Origin: Planctomycetaceae bacterium
Lineage (GTDB): Bacteria; Planctomycetota; Planctomycetia; Pirellulales; UBA1268
Length of the DNA: 12,660 nucleotides
Assembly: GCA_002862165.1 (NCBI GenBank)
Contig: PKCL01000261.1
Span: 1 to 12,660, forward strand
Reading direction: 5' to 3'
Position numbers and translations under genes: made by a program
The notes under the pieces: model-generated
Databases searched by the model: none
The model's input: the letters and a program-made list of their open reading frames with translations, nothing else
Told to the model about the DNA's origin: nothing
Shown here: positions 1-7,093 of the stretch, piece by piece
How positions within the stretch are numbered: the first letter of the stretch is position 1
Layout of the letters: every line of letters begins with the position of its first letter

Positions 1-780
1 CGTGCTGCGATGTGGTTACTTGATCAAAGTAATGACAACGGCCTGATTGCAAGAAATGAAGCAGCTGCTCATGGACCTATGTACGGACATGCTTTTGCAA
101 CACTTGCACTTTCGGAGTCGTTTGGTGAAGTTTCGAGCGACAAAGCTCAGCGTGTTCTTCGCGCTGCAGCAGCTCTGATCCAAGAATCACAGAATGATGT
201 CGGTGGTTGGAGGTATAAGCCAACACCCGGTGATGCTGACCTATCTGTTACTTCGGCAATGCTTATTGCGCTGCGAAGCCTGTCGGTCGCTGGTGTCGCT
301 GTGCAGGAAGAAGTTCCCCAAAAAGCTATAGCCTATATCGAGCGATTGCAGAACGAAGACGGTGGTTTCCGTTATCTTCTTGAGGCTGGACCAAGCGGTG
401 CTCCAAGAACAGCGGCAGCACTTTTTGCACTACAATTAGCAGGTGCAGAAGGAGTTGTTATCGATAACGGATTTCGCTGGCTGAACCAGCATCCGCTGCG
501 GCTGAATTCGGATGACGGCTATGCCCTCTATGGTCTGTCGTACTCGGCTGCTGCTCGTTACCAGAGATTGCTTTCGACGCATGCAAATAATGCTTGGGAG
601 AAATGGTACGGTCGTGCTACCCGGATGCTTTTAGAGGCTCAGCGCACTGATGGTTCGTGGTCTGATCCATCGTGTTCAGAGTATGGAACTGCAGCAGCGA
701 TTTCAGTTCTTCAGATGCCCAATGGGCTCTTACCAATTGTTGCCGAGCAGGGTCGTATGACGAATCAGGCGAGTCCATGA
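1..780 (+). CDS. Prenyltransferase/squalene-oxidase repeat protein (5' partial)
   Basis: The frame is open from base 1 and ends at TGA 778-780, so the true start lies to the left. At least 259 residues are present. The protein is built of alpha-alpha repeats with Gly/Trp-rich turns typical of squalene-hopene cyclase, prenyltransferase beta and related toroids: VGGWRYKP, EDGGFRYLL and TDGSWSDPSCSEYGTAA. Each turn is followed by an Ala/Leu-rich helix such as SVTSAMLIALRS or PRTAAALFALQLAG. I see no DxDD cyclase motif in the visible part, so triterpene cyclase activity is not supported. Planctomycetes carry many such repeat proteins of unknown function, and this is probably one of them. The stop overlaps the start of the NPCBM-domain gene as ATGA, so the two are almost certainly co-translated. 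The fold call is firm; substrate and role are unknown. Confidence 0.85.
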   Translation, partial: RAAMWLLDQSNDNGLIARNEAAAHGPMYGHAFATLALSESFGEVSSDKAQRVLRAAAALIQESQNDVGGWRYKPTPGDADLSVTSAMLIALRSLSVAGVAVQEEVPQKAIAYIERLQNEDGGFRYLLEAGPSGAPRTAAALFALQLAGAEGVVIDNGFRWLNQHPLRLNSDDGYALYGLSYSAAARYQRLLSTHANNAWEKWYGRATRMLLEAQRTDGSWSDPSCSEYGTAAAISVLQMPNGLLPIVAEQGRMTNQASP

Positions 781-2087
781 TGTATATTTTTTCTTTCGTC
801 CTGAACGTGTTTGAGTTGACTTGCCTGAGCATGCTTATTTGCTGTGGTAGCAGGCTGCTTGCTGACGATGGTATCGCTGTTGTTCCACAAGGCGGGGTCG
901 CTCCTCGTCGTGTGGCCCCACAAAGCGAGGGGGTGCTGTTGACGAGACAGGTTCCACCGTGGCCGGTTGGGTCATTCGTGATGCTTCGCGGAGGTGGTGT
1001 TGTTGCTGGGGAGCTTACGGTTCTGACTGCGAAAGAAGTTCAGATAGAAACAGTTTCGTTCGGTCGGCTTGCTGTATCACGAGATGAAATTGTTGGCTAC
1101 CGGAAGAGTGTTGGCATTGGTCCCCGTCGTCACGGTTTGCGCAATGGGCTGACCAGCATGGTTTCACTTTCCAATGGTGATTGGCTTAACGGATCTTTGG
1201 TGACGGTGGCTGATGGTGATGTACGAATTCAGATAAATGACCAAGACTCTAGTGATCAAGACTCAAGTGACCAATCCCTGGCGGTCTCTTTGGATCGTGT
1301 TCTGGCTATTGATCTCGTAGATTCCACAAAGAATCTTTCTGTCTCAAGAGGAAAGAGTGTTGAGGATTCGGCTTGGTTAGCCTTCGAAGATGGTTCTCGA
1401 TTTCTTGTGAAAAAAAATGGGCAGGGGGACTGGTTGCAGCCCTCTTCAGTGACTCAGACCAAAGTAAATATTGTTCCAATTTTTTATCAGGATGAAGATG
1501 GTGTCATCTGCTTTCGTGACGAGATTGCAGTTTTGGAACCGCTTGCTCAGAGTGAGGTGCTTGCTCAGAGTGGCTTGGTAAGTAGGGTGTTTGCTTTGGA
1601 GGATGACCAAGAGGCTAGCCACCTACGACCACTGCCTGTTGAGGACGCACTGTTTTTCAACGCAACGTATACAGGTGAGTGGCCACGTTTACGAGGACTG
1701 ACCGGATTGACTGCCCTCGGGCTCCATTCGCCATATGGTGCCGAGTTTCGGTTTGACCAACCAGCGGCACGCTTCTTAGCGGTTGTTGGAGTTGATGATA
1801 CTGCAGGTGAGGGGGGGAGTGTCGTGGTGTCTTTACATTGCAACGTCCCAAAGGAGCTGGCGGGAGAAACGTTTTCTGCTCGGGGGCAACGTTCGATCGT
1901 ACCACGGGGCTCATCAATGAATGAGTGTTTTCGTTCGCCGATACTCCGCGGGGGTGACGCTCCGTTTGTGATCGATGTTTCTCTTGAGGGCTCAACTCGA
2001 CTGCAGCTCCGAGCTGAATCAGCAGATGGCGAAAGTGTTCTTGATCGTCTTCTTTTGCTCGACCCGAGAGTCATTTACTTTCCGTAG
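777..2087 (+). CDS. Exported NPCBM/NEW2-domain protein
   Basis: The predicted protein has 436 residues. I chose ATG 777 because it overlaps the upstream stop as ATGA and opens directly into a hydrophobic signal sequence (residues 1-30, FVLNVFELTCLSMLICC, possible cleavage near LLA-DD). An in-frame ATG at 672 would put 35 non-signal residues in front and lie inside the upstream gene. A second ATG at 780 is equally plausible. Residues about 66-215 contain beta-rich repeats of the form 'hydrophobic-x-x-G-x-hydrophobic-x-G-x-hydrophobic' (FVMLRGGGVVAGEL, MVSLSNGDWLNGSL, AWLAFEDGSRFL). Residues about 305-432 resemble the NPCBM/NEW2 carbohydrate-binding-like fold: LTALGLHSPYGAEFRF, FLAVVGVDD, then LRGGDAPFVIDVSLEGS and a terminal LLLLDPRV. 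It is probably periplasmic or envelope-associated and may bind glycans; no catalytic motif is visible. Two short in-frame DNA repeats lie inside the gene. Its 3' end overlaps the convergent gene by 13 bp. Confidence 0.85.
   Translation: MMYIFSFVLNVFELTCLSMLICCGSRLLADDGIAVVPQGGVAPRRVAPQSEGVLLTRQVPPWPVGSFVMLRGGGVVAGELTVLTAKEVQIETVSFGRLAVSRDEIVGYRKSVGIGPRRHGLRNGLTSMVSLSNGDWLNGSLVTVADGDVRIQINDQDSSDQDSSDQSLAVSLDRVLAIDLVDSTKNLSVSRGKSVEDSAWLAFEDGSRFLVKKNGQGDWLQPSSVTQTKVNIVPIFYQDEDGVICFRDEIAVLEPLAQSEVLAQSGLVSRVFALEDDQEASHLRPLPVEDALFFNATYTGEWPRLRGLTGLTALGLHSPYGAEFRFDQPAARFLAVVGVDDTAGEGGSVVVSLHCNVPKELAGETFSARGQRSIVPRGSSMNECFRSPILRGGDAPFVIDVSLEGSTRLQLRAESADGESVLDRLLLLDPRVIYFP
1239..1277 (+). repeat. 15-bp in-frame tandem repeat encoding DQDSS
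   Basis: Two nearly identical 15-bp units (1239-1253 and 1254-1268, differing at two positions), followed by a 9-bp partial third copy, encode DQDSS-DQDSS-DQS at residues 155-167 of the NPCBM-domain protein. The repeat adds a short acidic/polar loop between two beta segments and looks like a recent slippage expansion. Any copy-number change in units of 15 bp would keep the reading frame. Confidence 0.8.
1542..1572 (+). repeat. 13-bp direct repeat with 18-bp period
   Basis: The 13-mer CTTGCTCAGAGTG occurs at 1542-1554 and again at 1560-1572. It encodes LAQSEVLAQSG in the linker just before the region leading to the NPCBM domain. It is an in-frame duplication of 18 bp (six codons) and probably marks a flexible linker. 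Confidence 0.75.
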
Positions 2088-2575
2088 GTATTCCCTAGGC
2101 CGGGGCGATTATCTGTGGGTTTTACATCACACATGGCGTCATAAATTTTACGAACTCCCGAGACAAGTGCTTTGACATCCTTTGGGTCAAGGGCATGAAG
2201 CTTCTGCATTGATCGCCATGAACTTAGGATCAGACTCTTCAGAAATTCATTTTTTTTGACATGGCGTCCGCTCTTGCGGAGCATCCAGTCTTCATGGCCA
2301 TATTCAGCATCCCAGTCGCGCCACTTCTTAGACATGTTGAGAGTCTCTTCAATGCGAATCTCAAGACCACCACGGAGTTTGCCGGTGTTGGGGTCAAGAA
2401 ATGTCCGTATCTCACTGTCACCGATTTTGCTGAGGGCTTCGGCCACAATCTCAAGGACCACGTTGGTTCCAACCATGCCTTGAGTCATTGCGCGGTCAAG
2501 AACAGGCCTGAGAAGATCGGCAAGTGTCTGACGATTGAAATTCGCGATCGTAAGCGTTGCTGGTGAACGAATCAT
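2075..2575 (-). CDS. Hypothetical protein, 166 aa
   Basis: I do not recognise this family. The frame extends upstream to an ATG at 2650, but ATG 2575 is preferred because TGAGGT sits 8 nt before it and the upstream extension (CSCQNEVC) looks non-coding. The protein has no signal peptide or membrane segment and looks cytoplasmic. Residues about 13-50 are helical (TLADLLRPVLDRAMTQG, VLEIVAEALSKIG). The middle is highly charged and rich in Trp (KKWRDWDAEYGHEDWML), followed by helices with Lys/Leu (NEFLKSLILSSWRSMQKL) and a tail ending NRPGLGNTYGK. There are no Cys clusters or nucleotide-binding loops. It is a single-gene unit on the minus strand, facing the NPCBM gene and overlapping its 3' end by 13 bp, so antisense effects between the two are possible. 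Its amphipathic helices and strong RBS argue that it is real. Confidence 0.7.
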   Translation of the reverse strand: MIRSPATLTIANFNRQTLADLLRPVLDRAMTQGMVGTNVVLEIVAEALSKIGDSEIRTFLDPNTGKLRGGLEIRIEETLNMSKKWRDWDAEYGHEDWMLRKSGRHVKKNEFLKSLILSSWRSMQKLHALDPKDVKALVSGVRKIYDAMCDVKPTDNRPGLGNTYGK

Positions 2576-2913
2576 CAAACAGACCTCATTCTGACATGAG
2601 CATGATGTATCAACAGATGGCACAAGCATACGTCTTCTAATGAAGACCACCTATCAAAAAGTGCAGTCAATACTACAAGGTATTCCCAAATAAGGTACCA
2701 GAACGCAGGAGGATCAGATTATTCAAAGAAACCTGCAGGATACATTTCAGATGTAATCTAGATGCTTGAATTCAATCCAGAAAAACCTGTTCTTTTGGTA
2801 TCTCGTCTCAGAAGCATGTCCTTGCCCGTCAGAGATTCTCAGAGTTTGCACCGCCGTAGTAAGAAGAGGTATTCTCCACATTCTCTTACTGCAAAACCCA
2901 CTAAGGTAACTTC
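2576..2913. other. Divergent intergenic region with no gene seen
   Basis: These 338 bp separate the minus-strand hypothetical gene from the DUF1015 gene, so they should hold both promoters. I cannot name convincing -35/-10 boxes. Short palindromes are present: CCTGCAGG at 2733-2740, TTGAATTCAA at 2765-2774, and TACAT-ttcag-ATGTA at 2741-2755. None is clearly a regulator site. A 17-codon ATG frame at 2640-2693 has no ribosome binding site and was not called. TAAGGTAA just upstream of ATG 2914 is the likely ribosome binding site for the DUF1015 gene. Confidence 0.5.
2584..2587 (-). promoter_or_regulatory. Ribosome binding site deciding the start at 2575
   Basis: On the minus strand, GAGG (within TGAGGT, 2583-2588) precedes ATG 2573-2575 with an 8-nt spacer. 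This supports the shorter 166-aa product over the longer frame starting at 2650. Confidence 0.6.
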
Positions 2914-4173
2914 ATGATCCGGATACATCCTTTCACCGCATTACGACCCTCCTTTGAGGATGCTCCAGAAGTCTCGAGTGATCCTTACGACGTTATCTCA
3001 ACAAGTGAAGCAAGGGAGCGTGCTGCAGGAAAACCGAAATCATTTCTGCACGTTGTACGCTCAGAAATCGATTTGCCAGAGCAGACCGATTCATATGCAT
3101 CAAAAGTGTATGAGAAAGCAAGTGACAACCTGCAGGCTATGATCGCCGGAGGAGTGCTTCAGAGAGAGTCGCAACCAAGTCTCTATTTGTACCGCCAAAT
3201 ACGAGAAGGTGTCGCTCAGGTGGGTGTTGTGGCATGCGTCGAGGCGGAGCAGTACCGCTCTGGTGAAATTCGAAAGCATGAGAAGACACGGCCGGATAAA
3301 GAAGATGATCGAACTCGTCATTTGCTAGCCACGGCAAGCCACGCGGAGCCCGTTTTTCTATGTTTCCGTGATGTTCCAGATGATGGCGGCGCAACAATTT
3401 ATTCAATGATGGAGGCTGATCTGCAATCGTCACCACTGTTTGATTTCATTGCTCCTGATGGTGTGCAACACACAGGTTGGTGTGTTGCTGATCCATCGCG
3501 GTACGTATCAATATTTGGTCGGTTGAACAGGTTGTATATTGCCGATGGGCATCATCGGTCGGCTGGTGCTGAGCGTGCAGCGACAGCATCAAAACAGGTT
3601 GATCAAAACTTTAGTGATACAAAAGAGTACGGACGATTTCTAGCAGTTGTCTTTCCACATGACCAGCTCAAGATTCTGCCGTACAACCGTGTTGTGGCAG
3701 ATCTGAATGGTCTTATACCGCACAACTTTCTTGCAAAGTTGCGAGAGATTGGTTCTCTTGAAAAAGCTGGTAAGGGAACTCCTGAAAAACCTGGACAAGT
3801 TCTTGTATTTGTTGCTGGTGAGTGGTGGCTTCTTACATTTCCGGAGTCATCGATAAATCGCAATGATCCGATTGCTAGCCTTGATGTTGCTCTTCTGCAG
3901 GACCGTGTGCTCGCGCCAATTTTGGGTATTGGTGATCCACGGACAGATTCAAGAATTGCGTTTGTAGGAGGAGTCCGAGGCTGTGAAGAATTAGAGAGAC
4001 GTGCGGGTGATCAAGGTGTTGCTTTTTCCATGCACGCGACAAGTGCAAATGAACTTCTCGCGGTTGCTGATGCAGATGAAATCATGCCTCCAAAAAGCAC
4101 CTGGTTTGAGCCTAAGCTTCGTAGTGGGCTCTTTGTGCATGAGTTTGAAAGGATTCAAGGTGCGAAAGCTTGA
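2914..4173 (+). CDS. DUF1015 family protein
   Basis: The protein has 419 residues, close to the usual length of this family (COG4198). Start ATG 2914 follows AAGG at good spacing, and the N-terminus IHPFTALRPSFEDAPEVSSDPYDVIS matches the family opening (R-P plus the PYDVI box, residues 24-28). The other hallmark boxes are present: the basic/acidic segment KHEKTRPDKEDDR at 121-133, and the ADGHHRS box at 210-216, whose two His are likely functional. There is no signal peptide, so it is expected to be cytosolic. The biochemical function of DUF1015 is not established as far as I know. In some genomes members sit near serine-biosynthesis genes, but none is visible here. Flanks are 338 bp upstream and 230 bp downstream, so it is probably transcribed alone. 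Family assignment is firm; function is unknown. Confidence 0.92.
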   Translation: MIRIHPFTALRPSFEDAPEVSSDPYDVISTSEARERAAGKPKSFLHVVRSEIDLPEQTDSYASKVYEKASDNLQAMIAGGVLQRESQPSLYLYRQIREGVAQVGVVACVEAEQYRSGEIRKHEKTRPDKEDDRTRHLLATASHAEPVFLCFRDVPDDGGATIYSMMEADLQSSPLFDFIAPDGVQHTGWCVADPSRYVSIFGRLNRLYIADGHHRSAGAERAATASKQVDQNFSDTKEYGRFLAVVFPHDQLKILPYNRVVADLNGLIPHNFLAKLREIGSLEKAGKGTPEKPGQVLVFVAGEWWLLTFPESSINRNDPIASLDVALLQDRVLAPILGIGDPRTDSRIAFVGGVRGCEELERRAGDQGVAFSMHATSANELLAVADADEIMPPKSTWFEPKLRSGLFVHEFERIQGAKA

Positions 4174-4207
4174 TTGGCTTGTTGGACATAATAGTTGAGC
4201 GAGCGGT

Positions 4208-4271
4208 ACTGTTGCAGACGCGTGGCACTGTTGCACAATGCATTGCTACCGCAGGGAATTGCTACCGCAGG
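4208..4271 (+). repeat. Two adjacent pairs of short direct repeats
   Basis: ACTGTTGCA occurs at 4208-4216 and 4227-4235 (19-bp period). ATTGCTACCGCAGG occurs at 4242-4255 and 4258-4271 (16-bp period, only 2 bp between copies). They lie in the non-coding stretch between the DUF1015 and Gfo/Idh/MocA genes. They could be duplicated regulator half-sites or replication-slippage products; the sequence does not decide between these. Confidence 0.7.
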
Positions 4272-4341
4272 ACGTCCTATTTCTCAGGCGAAAGCACGAT
4301 ATGCAGAATGGAGGCACGTCGCTTAGAATGTTGAACGTTTT

Positions 4342-4354
4342 TGATTCGGAATCA
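4342..4354. promoter_or_regulatory. Perfect 13-bp palindrome, possible operator
   Basis: TGATTC-G-GAATCA is a perfect inverted repeat with 6-bp arms and a 1-nt centre. It is centred 56 bp upstream of the chosen start of the Gfo/Idh/MocA gene (4404). Size and position suit a dimeric regulator, but no matching regulator gene is in the window and a chance palindrome cannot be excluded. Confidence 0.3.
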
Positions 4355-4390
4355 TTCAGATCCAAAATTATTCAATGGGTTTAAGTATGC

Positions 4391-4396
4391 AAGGAG
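4391..4396 (+). promoter_or_regulatory. Ribosome binding site deciding the start at 4404
   Basis: AAGGAG followed by a 7-nt spacer leads to ATG 4404. This favours 4404 over the longer frame that begins with TTG at 4341, and places the Tat motif close to the N-terminus. Confidence 0.75.
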
Positions 4397-4403
4397 TGCT
4401 GTG

Positions 4404-5657
4404 ATGCAGAGATTGAAGCCGGAAGAAATGTCCCGGAGAAATTTTTTTACGCGCACTGGCTGTGGAGCCGTAGCGCTCAGCACTACCGGCACAGTGTTGA
4501 CATCCACCGTGCTTCGGGCCGATGACAGGCCTGTCGATGCAGGTGGTCGAGTGATTGCAGGGTTTGAAAACAATGAGCAAGAGACACTGGCAGAAGGCGG
4601 CTGGAGGCCTTTTTCTGATCGAAAAATACGTATCGGGATTGCAGGATTTGGGTTATGCAAGTTTGGTGCACAATTCGGGTTTCAGGATCACCCAAATGTA
4701 GAAGTGTCAGCGGTGACTGATTTACTTCCAGATCGTCGGGCAGAGCTGGCAAAGGCATGTCGTTGCAAAAAAACGTATGAATCCTGTGAAGCAATGCTCG
4801 ATGACGACACGATTGAAGCAGTTTATATTGCGACAGATGCACCGAGTCATGCAAATTTAGCAATCAAAGCTCTCCAGCGAGGCAAGCATGTTGCTTCTGC
4901 TGTGCCCGCAGTCTTTGGTTCTCTCGAAGACGCGGATAGGCTTTTTGAGGTGGTTAAAAAAACAGGTCAGCACTATATGATGTTTGAAACATCATGCTTT
5001 CATAAAGATCTCTATGCATGGCATCAGCAGTATGAGAACGGTGATTTTGGAAAAATTGTGTATTCGGAGGGAGAATACTATCACTACTTTGGGCAGCCAC
5101 TTGGTGGATACAACCCTCAAACGCGAGCTGTTGACAAAAATGGATGGCGGAAAGGACTGCCTCCTCAATGGTATCCAACACATGCAACAGCATTTTATGT
5201 TGGGGTGACCGGTCAGCGATTCACGGAGGTGTCCGCTCTTGGTAATCCAAGTGTCGTGCCTCACCTCCAGGCTAAAAACAATCGATATAAAAATCCCTTC
5301 GGATCAGAGGTAGGTCTTTTTCGAACAACCGAGGAAGGCATGTCACGCATGGCAGTGTCATGGGATATGCCGTCAGCGCGCGGCGAGCAGGGCAGGGTGT
5401 ATGGCCAAAAAGATGAAAAGTCTTTGATACCTACGGTGCGTCCGGCATTGCCCCCGCAGGTTCGTGGAGGATCACACGGTGGTTCGCACGGACACCTGAC
5501 AAGTGAATTCATCGATGCGATACTTCGTGATAGAAAGCCTTGGATTGATGTTGCGCAATCACTCAATATGACTGTTGCGGGGATCGTGGCTCATCAGTCT
5601 GCTCTTCGTGATGGTGAACTTATGAAAATCCCTCAGTACATATTTGAAAAGTCGTAG
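4404..5657 (+). CDS. Tat-exported Gfo/Idh/MocA family oxidoreductase
   Basis: The protein has 417 residues from ATG 4404. It carries a twin-arginine signal (SRRNFF at 10-15, hydrophobic stretch to about 38), so it should be exported folded with its cofactor. The Rossmann dinucleotide loop is GIAGFGLCKFG at 78-88, followed by VSAVTD at 101-106. The region IEAVYIATDAPSHANLAIKALQRGKHV is typical of the family. The usual EKP box after GKHV reads SAVP here, so the canonical lysine is absent. The C-terminal half has YPTHATAFYVGVTG and a late HGGSHGHLTSEFIDAI segment. The EVP-like spelling and the MMFETSCFHKD segment recall the branch that includes GH109 glycosidases (from memory). The substrate is therefore probably a sugar or sugar derivative, with the reaction unknown. 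It is likely monocistronic, with the next gene convergent. Family call is firm; activity is open. Confidence 0.9.
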   Translation: MQRLKPEEMSRRNFFTRTGCGAVALSTTGTVLTSTVLRADDRPVDAGGRVIAGFENNEQETLAEGGWRPFSDRKIRIGIAGFGLCKFGAQFGFQDHPNVEVSAVTDLLPDRRAELAKACRCKKTYESCEAMLDDDTIEAVYIATDAPSHANLAIKALQRGKHVASAVPAVFGSLEDADRLFEVVKKTGQHYMMFETSCFHKDLYAWHQQYENGDFGKIVYSEGEYYHYFGQPLGGYNPQTRAVDKNGWRKGLPPQWYPTHATAFYVGVTGQRFTEVSALGNPSVVPHLQAKNNRYKNPFGSEVGLFRTTEEGMSRMAVSWDMPSARGEQGRVYGQKDEKSLIPTVRPALPPQVRGGSHGGSHGHLTSEFIDAILRDRKPWIDVAQSLNMTVAGIVAHQSALRDGELMKIPQYIFEKS

Positions 5658-5723
5658 ATCTTTCGTGTTGTCGACATGGCGTTAAGGAAGCTGTCCAACG
5701 GCCGCTTTCTTTGAGCAACTTCT

Positions 5724-5826
5724 CTCTCGTCTGAGAGCGTTACTGTGCTGGTGGATCCGAAACTGCTCGTATGCACGCGTCTGTTTCTGATTTCGTTGGG
5801 ATTGCCTAGTGGCACGGGTGTCGTGC
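5724..5826. terminator. Two weak hairpins between convergent genes
   Basis: The 183-bp convergent gap 5658-5840 holds CTCTC-gtct-GAGAG (5724-5737) and GCACG-ggtgt-CGTGC (5812-5826). The second lies 15 bp beyond the apgM stop on the minus strand. Neither has a T-tract, so intrinsic termination is only a possibility. I see no gene in this gap. Confidence 0.25.
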
Positions 5827-5840
5827 GTCGGGCAATACAA

Positions 5841-7046
5841 TCAAGCACCAAATTTGCCGAAGCGGCCAGCATGAGCCATGGCAAGGAGCATAAGATGCTT
5901 TGCTGGAAATTGTCCAAGTCCGCCACTGAGGCAGTTTCGCTCGCCAAACGCAGTCGATCCGTCTGGACGACACGTATCAGCGACTAACAGTGTGGGTACC
6001 GGGTGCCATGAGTGACTTTTGAGCTTACTTGGAGTGGAGTGATCTCCGGTCACAATGAGTACATCAGGGTTGAGCTCTTCAATGCGAGGAATCATCTTGT
6101 CGAGTTCCTCAATTTGTTTCACTTTGTTCGCAAAGTTACCGTCCTCGCCAGTCGAGTCGGTATATTTGAAATGCAGAAAGAAGAAATCATAGTCATTCCA
6201 GCAGGCTTTCAATTCGTCAACCTGTTCGCTGAGTGTCTGCGGTGTGCCGACGAGTTTCATACCAACCAGACTGGCGAGACCCTTGTACATGGGATACACC
6301 GCAATTGCAGCAGCACGTAGACCGTAAAGCTCTTCGTATGTTGGTAGGGCTGGCTTGCTAGCAAAGCCCCGCAACGTGAGTCCATTTGCTTTCGGCTCGT
6401 CTTTAAGGATTTCACAGGCCTGGCGAACAAACTCTTTTGCAACGTCGGCAGTTGCTGTGGCGGCAGGGTCGAGTGGCTGTGGTTCCAGAGGCCGTACTCC
6501 AACAGCCTGAGGATCCGTATCAGCAACTCTGCCATCGAGGCCAGTTCCTCGAAACACCACAACAAAACGGTGCTCTTTTACAGGCTTTACAAACACTTCG
6601 AGGCCATCAATTGCAACGGCTTGGAGCTTTTCAACAACCTGAAAACTCTCTTCTGAAGGAATGCGACCTGCTCGTCGATCACTGATGAGACCATCGCTGT
6701 CGAGTGTGCAGAAATTTCCTCGAGCCGCGACGTCGTTGGGGCCGAGTTCAAAGCCGATACCAGTTGCTTCAAGTGCTCCTCGGCCAATCTTGAACTGAAG
6801 TGGGTCGTAACCGAAAAGACCAAGGTGTCCGGGGCCTGAACCTGGCGTGATGCCAGGTAGTACAGGGACACTTGAACCGCTTGTGCCAATTCCAGCGAGC
6901 CTATCAAGGTTTGGTGTCACGGCAGTTTCAAGTTCTGTTTTACCACCTTGCTCAAGCGGCAGACCACCAAGCCCATCCGCGACAAGCATGATTATCTTCG
7001 AGTTATTCTTGTCTTTGAGTTCTTGGATCAGTTCATGCTCGGTCAC
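5841..7046 (-). CDS. apgM: 2,3-bisphosphoglycerate-independent phosphoglycerate mutase, archaeal type
   Basis: This enzyme interconverts 3- and 2-phosphoglycerate in lower glycolysis/gluconeogenesis in the cytosol. The protein has 401 residues from GTG 7046, the usual length for the archaeal-type (ApgM) family. The open frame continues upstream to 7313, but that extension lies inside the ABA4-like gene in another frame, and GGAG sits 8 nt before the GTG. Alkaline-phosphatase-superfamily metal and catalytic motifs are visible: IIMLVADGLGG (Asp24), TPGSGPGHLGLFGYDP with the likely phospho-acceptor Ser70, HFKYTDSTGEDGN (His292, Asp297), and VTGDHSTPS (Asp335, His336) followed by SHSWHP (His345, His348). 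The C-terminus LSGGLGQFPAKHLM is also family-typical. It is co-directional with the ABA4-like gene, 47 bp apart. Confidence is high. Confidence 0.95.
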   Translation of the reverse strand: MTEHELIQELKDKNNSKIIMLVADGLGGLPLEQGGKTELETAVTPNLDRLAGIGTSGSSVPVLPGITPGSGPGHLGLFGYDPLQFKIGRGALEATGIGFELGPNDVAARGNFCTLDSDGLISDRRAGRIPSEESFQVVEKLQAVAIDGLEVFVKPVKEHRFVVVFRGTGLDGRVADTDPQAVGVRPLEPQPLDPAATATADVAKEFVRQACEILKDEPKANGLTLRGFASKPALPTYEELYGLRAAAIAVYPMYKGLASLVGMKLVGTPQTLSEQVDELKACWNDYDFFFLHFKYTDSTGEDGNFANKVKQIEELDKMIPRIEELNPDVLIVTGDHSTPSKLKSHSWHPVPTLLVADTCRPDGSTAFGERNCLSGGLGQFPAKHLMLLAMAHAGRFGKFGA

Positions 7047-7054
7047 AACAGAAT

Positions 7055-7058
7055 CTCC
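7055..7058 (-). promoter_or_regulatory. Ribosome binding site for the apgM GTG start
   Basis: On the minus strand, GGAG precedes GTG (7046-7044) with an 8-nt spacer, inside the 47-bp gap after the ABA4-like gene. It is the main reason for rejecting the longer frame to 7313. Confidence 0.7.
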
Positions 7059-7093
7059 GCGAAAAGAAAAGGAATGGCAGCGGTCATTTCTAC

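Noticed and set aside
672..776. Earlier ATG for the NPCBM-domain protein
   Set aside because: It would overlap the prenyltransferase gene by more than 100 bp and put 35 residues in front of the signal peptide. ATG 777 fits the ATGA coupling.
1565..2074. 169-aa minus-strand frame inside the NPCBM gene
   Set aside because: Its Ser/Arg/Pro-rich composition is typical of an antisense shadow, and the plus-strand protein has clear domain motifs.
2261..2566. 101-aa plus-strand frame opposite the 166-aa hypothetical gene
   Set aside because: It has no ribosome binding site. The minus-strand frame has a strong one, is longer and has coherent helical segments. Some uncertainty remains because neither protein is recognised.
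4301..4384. 27-aa possible leader peptide upstream of the oxidoreductase
   Set aside because: There is no ribosome binding site, no run of one amino acid and no attenuator structure.
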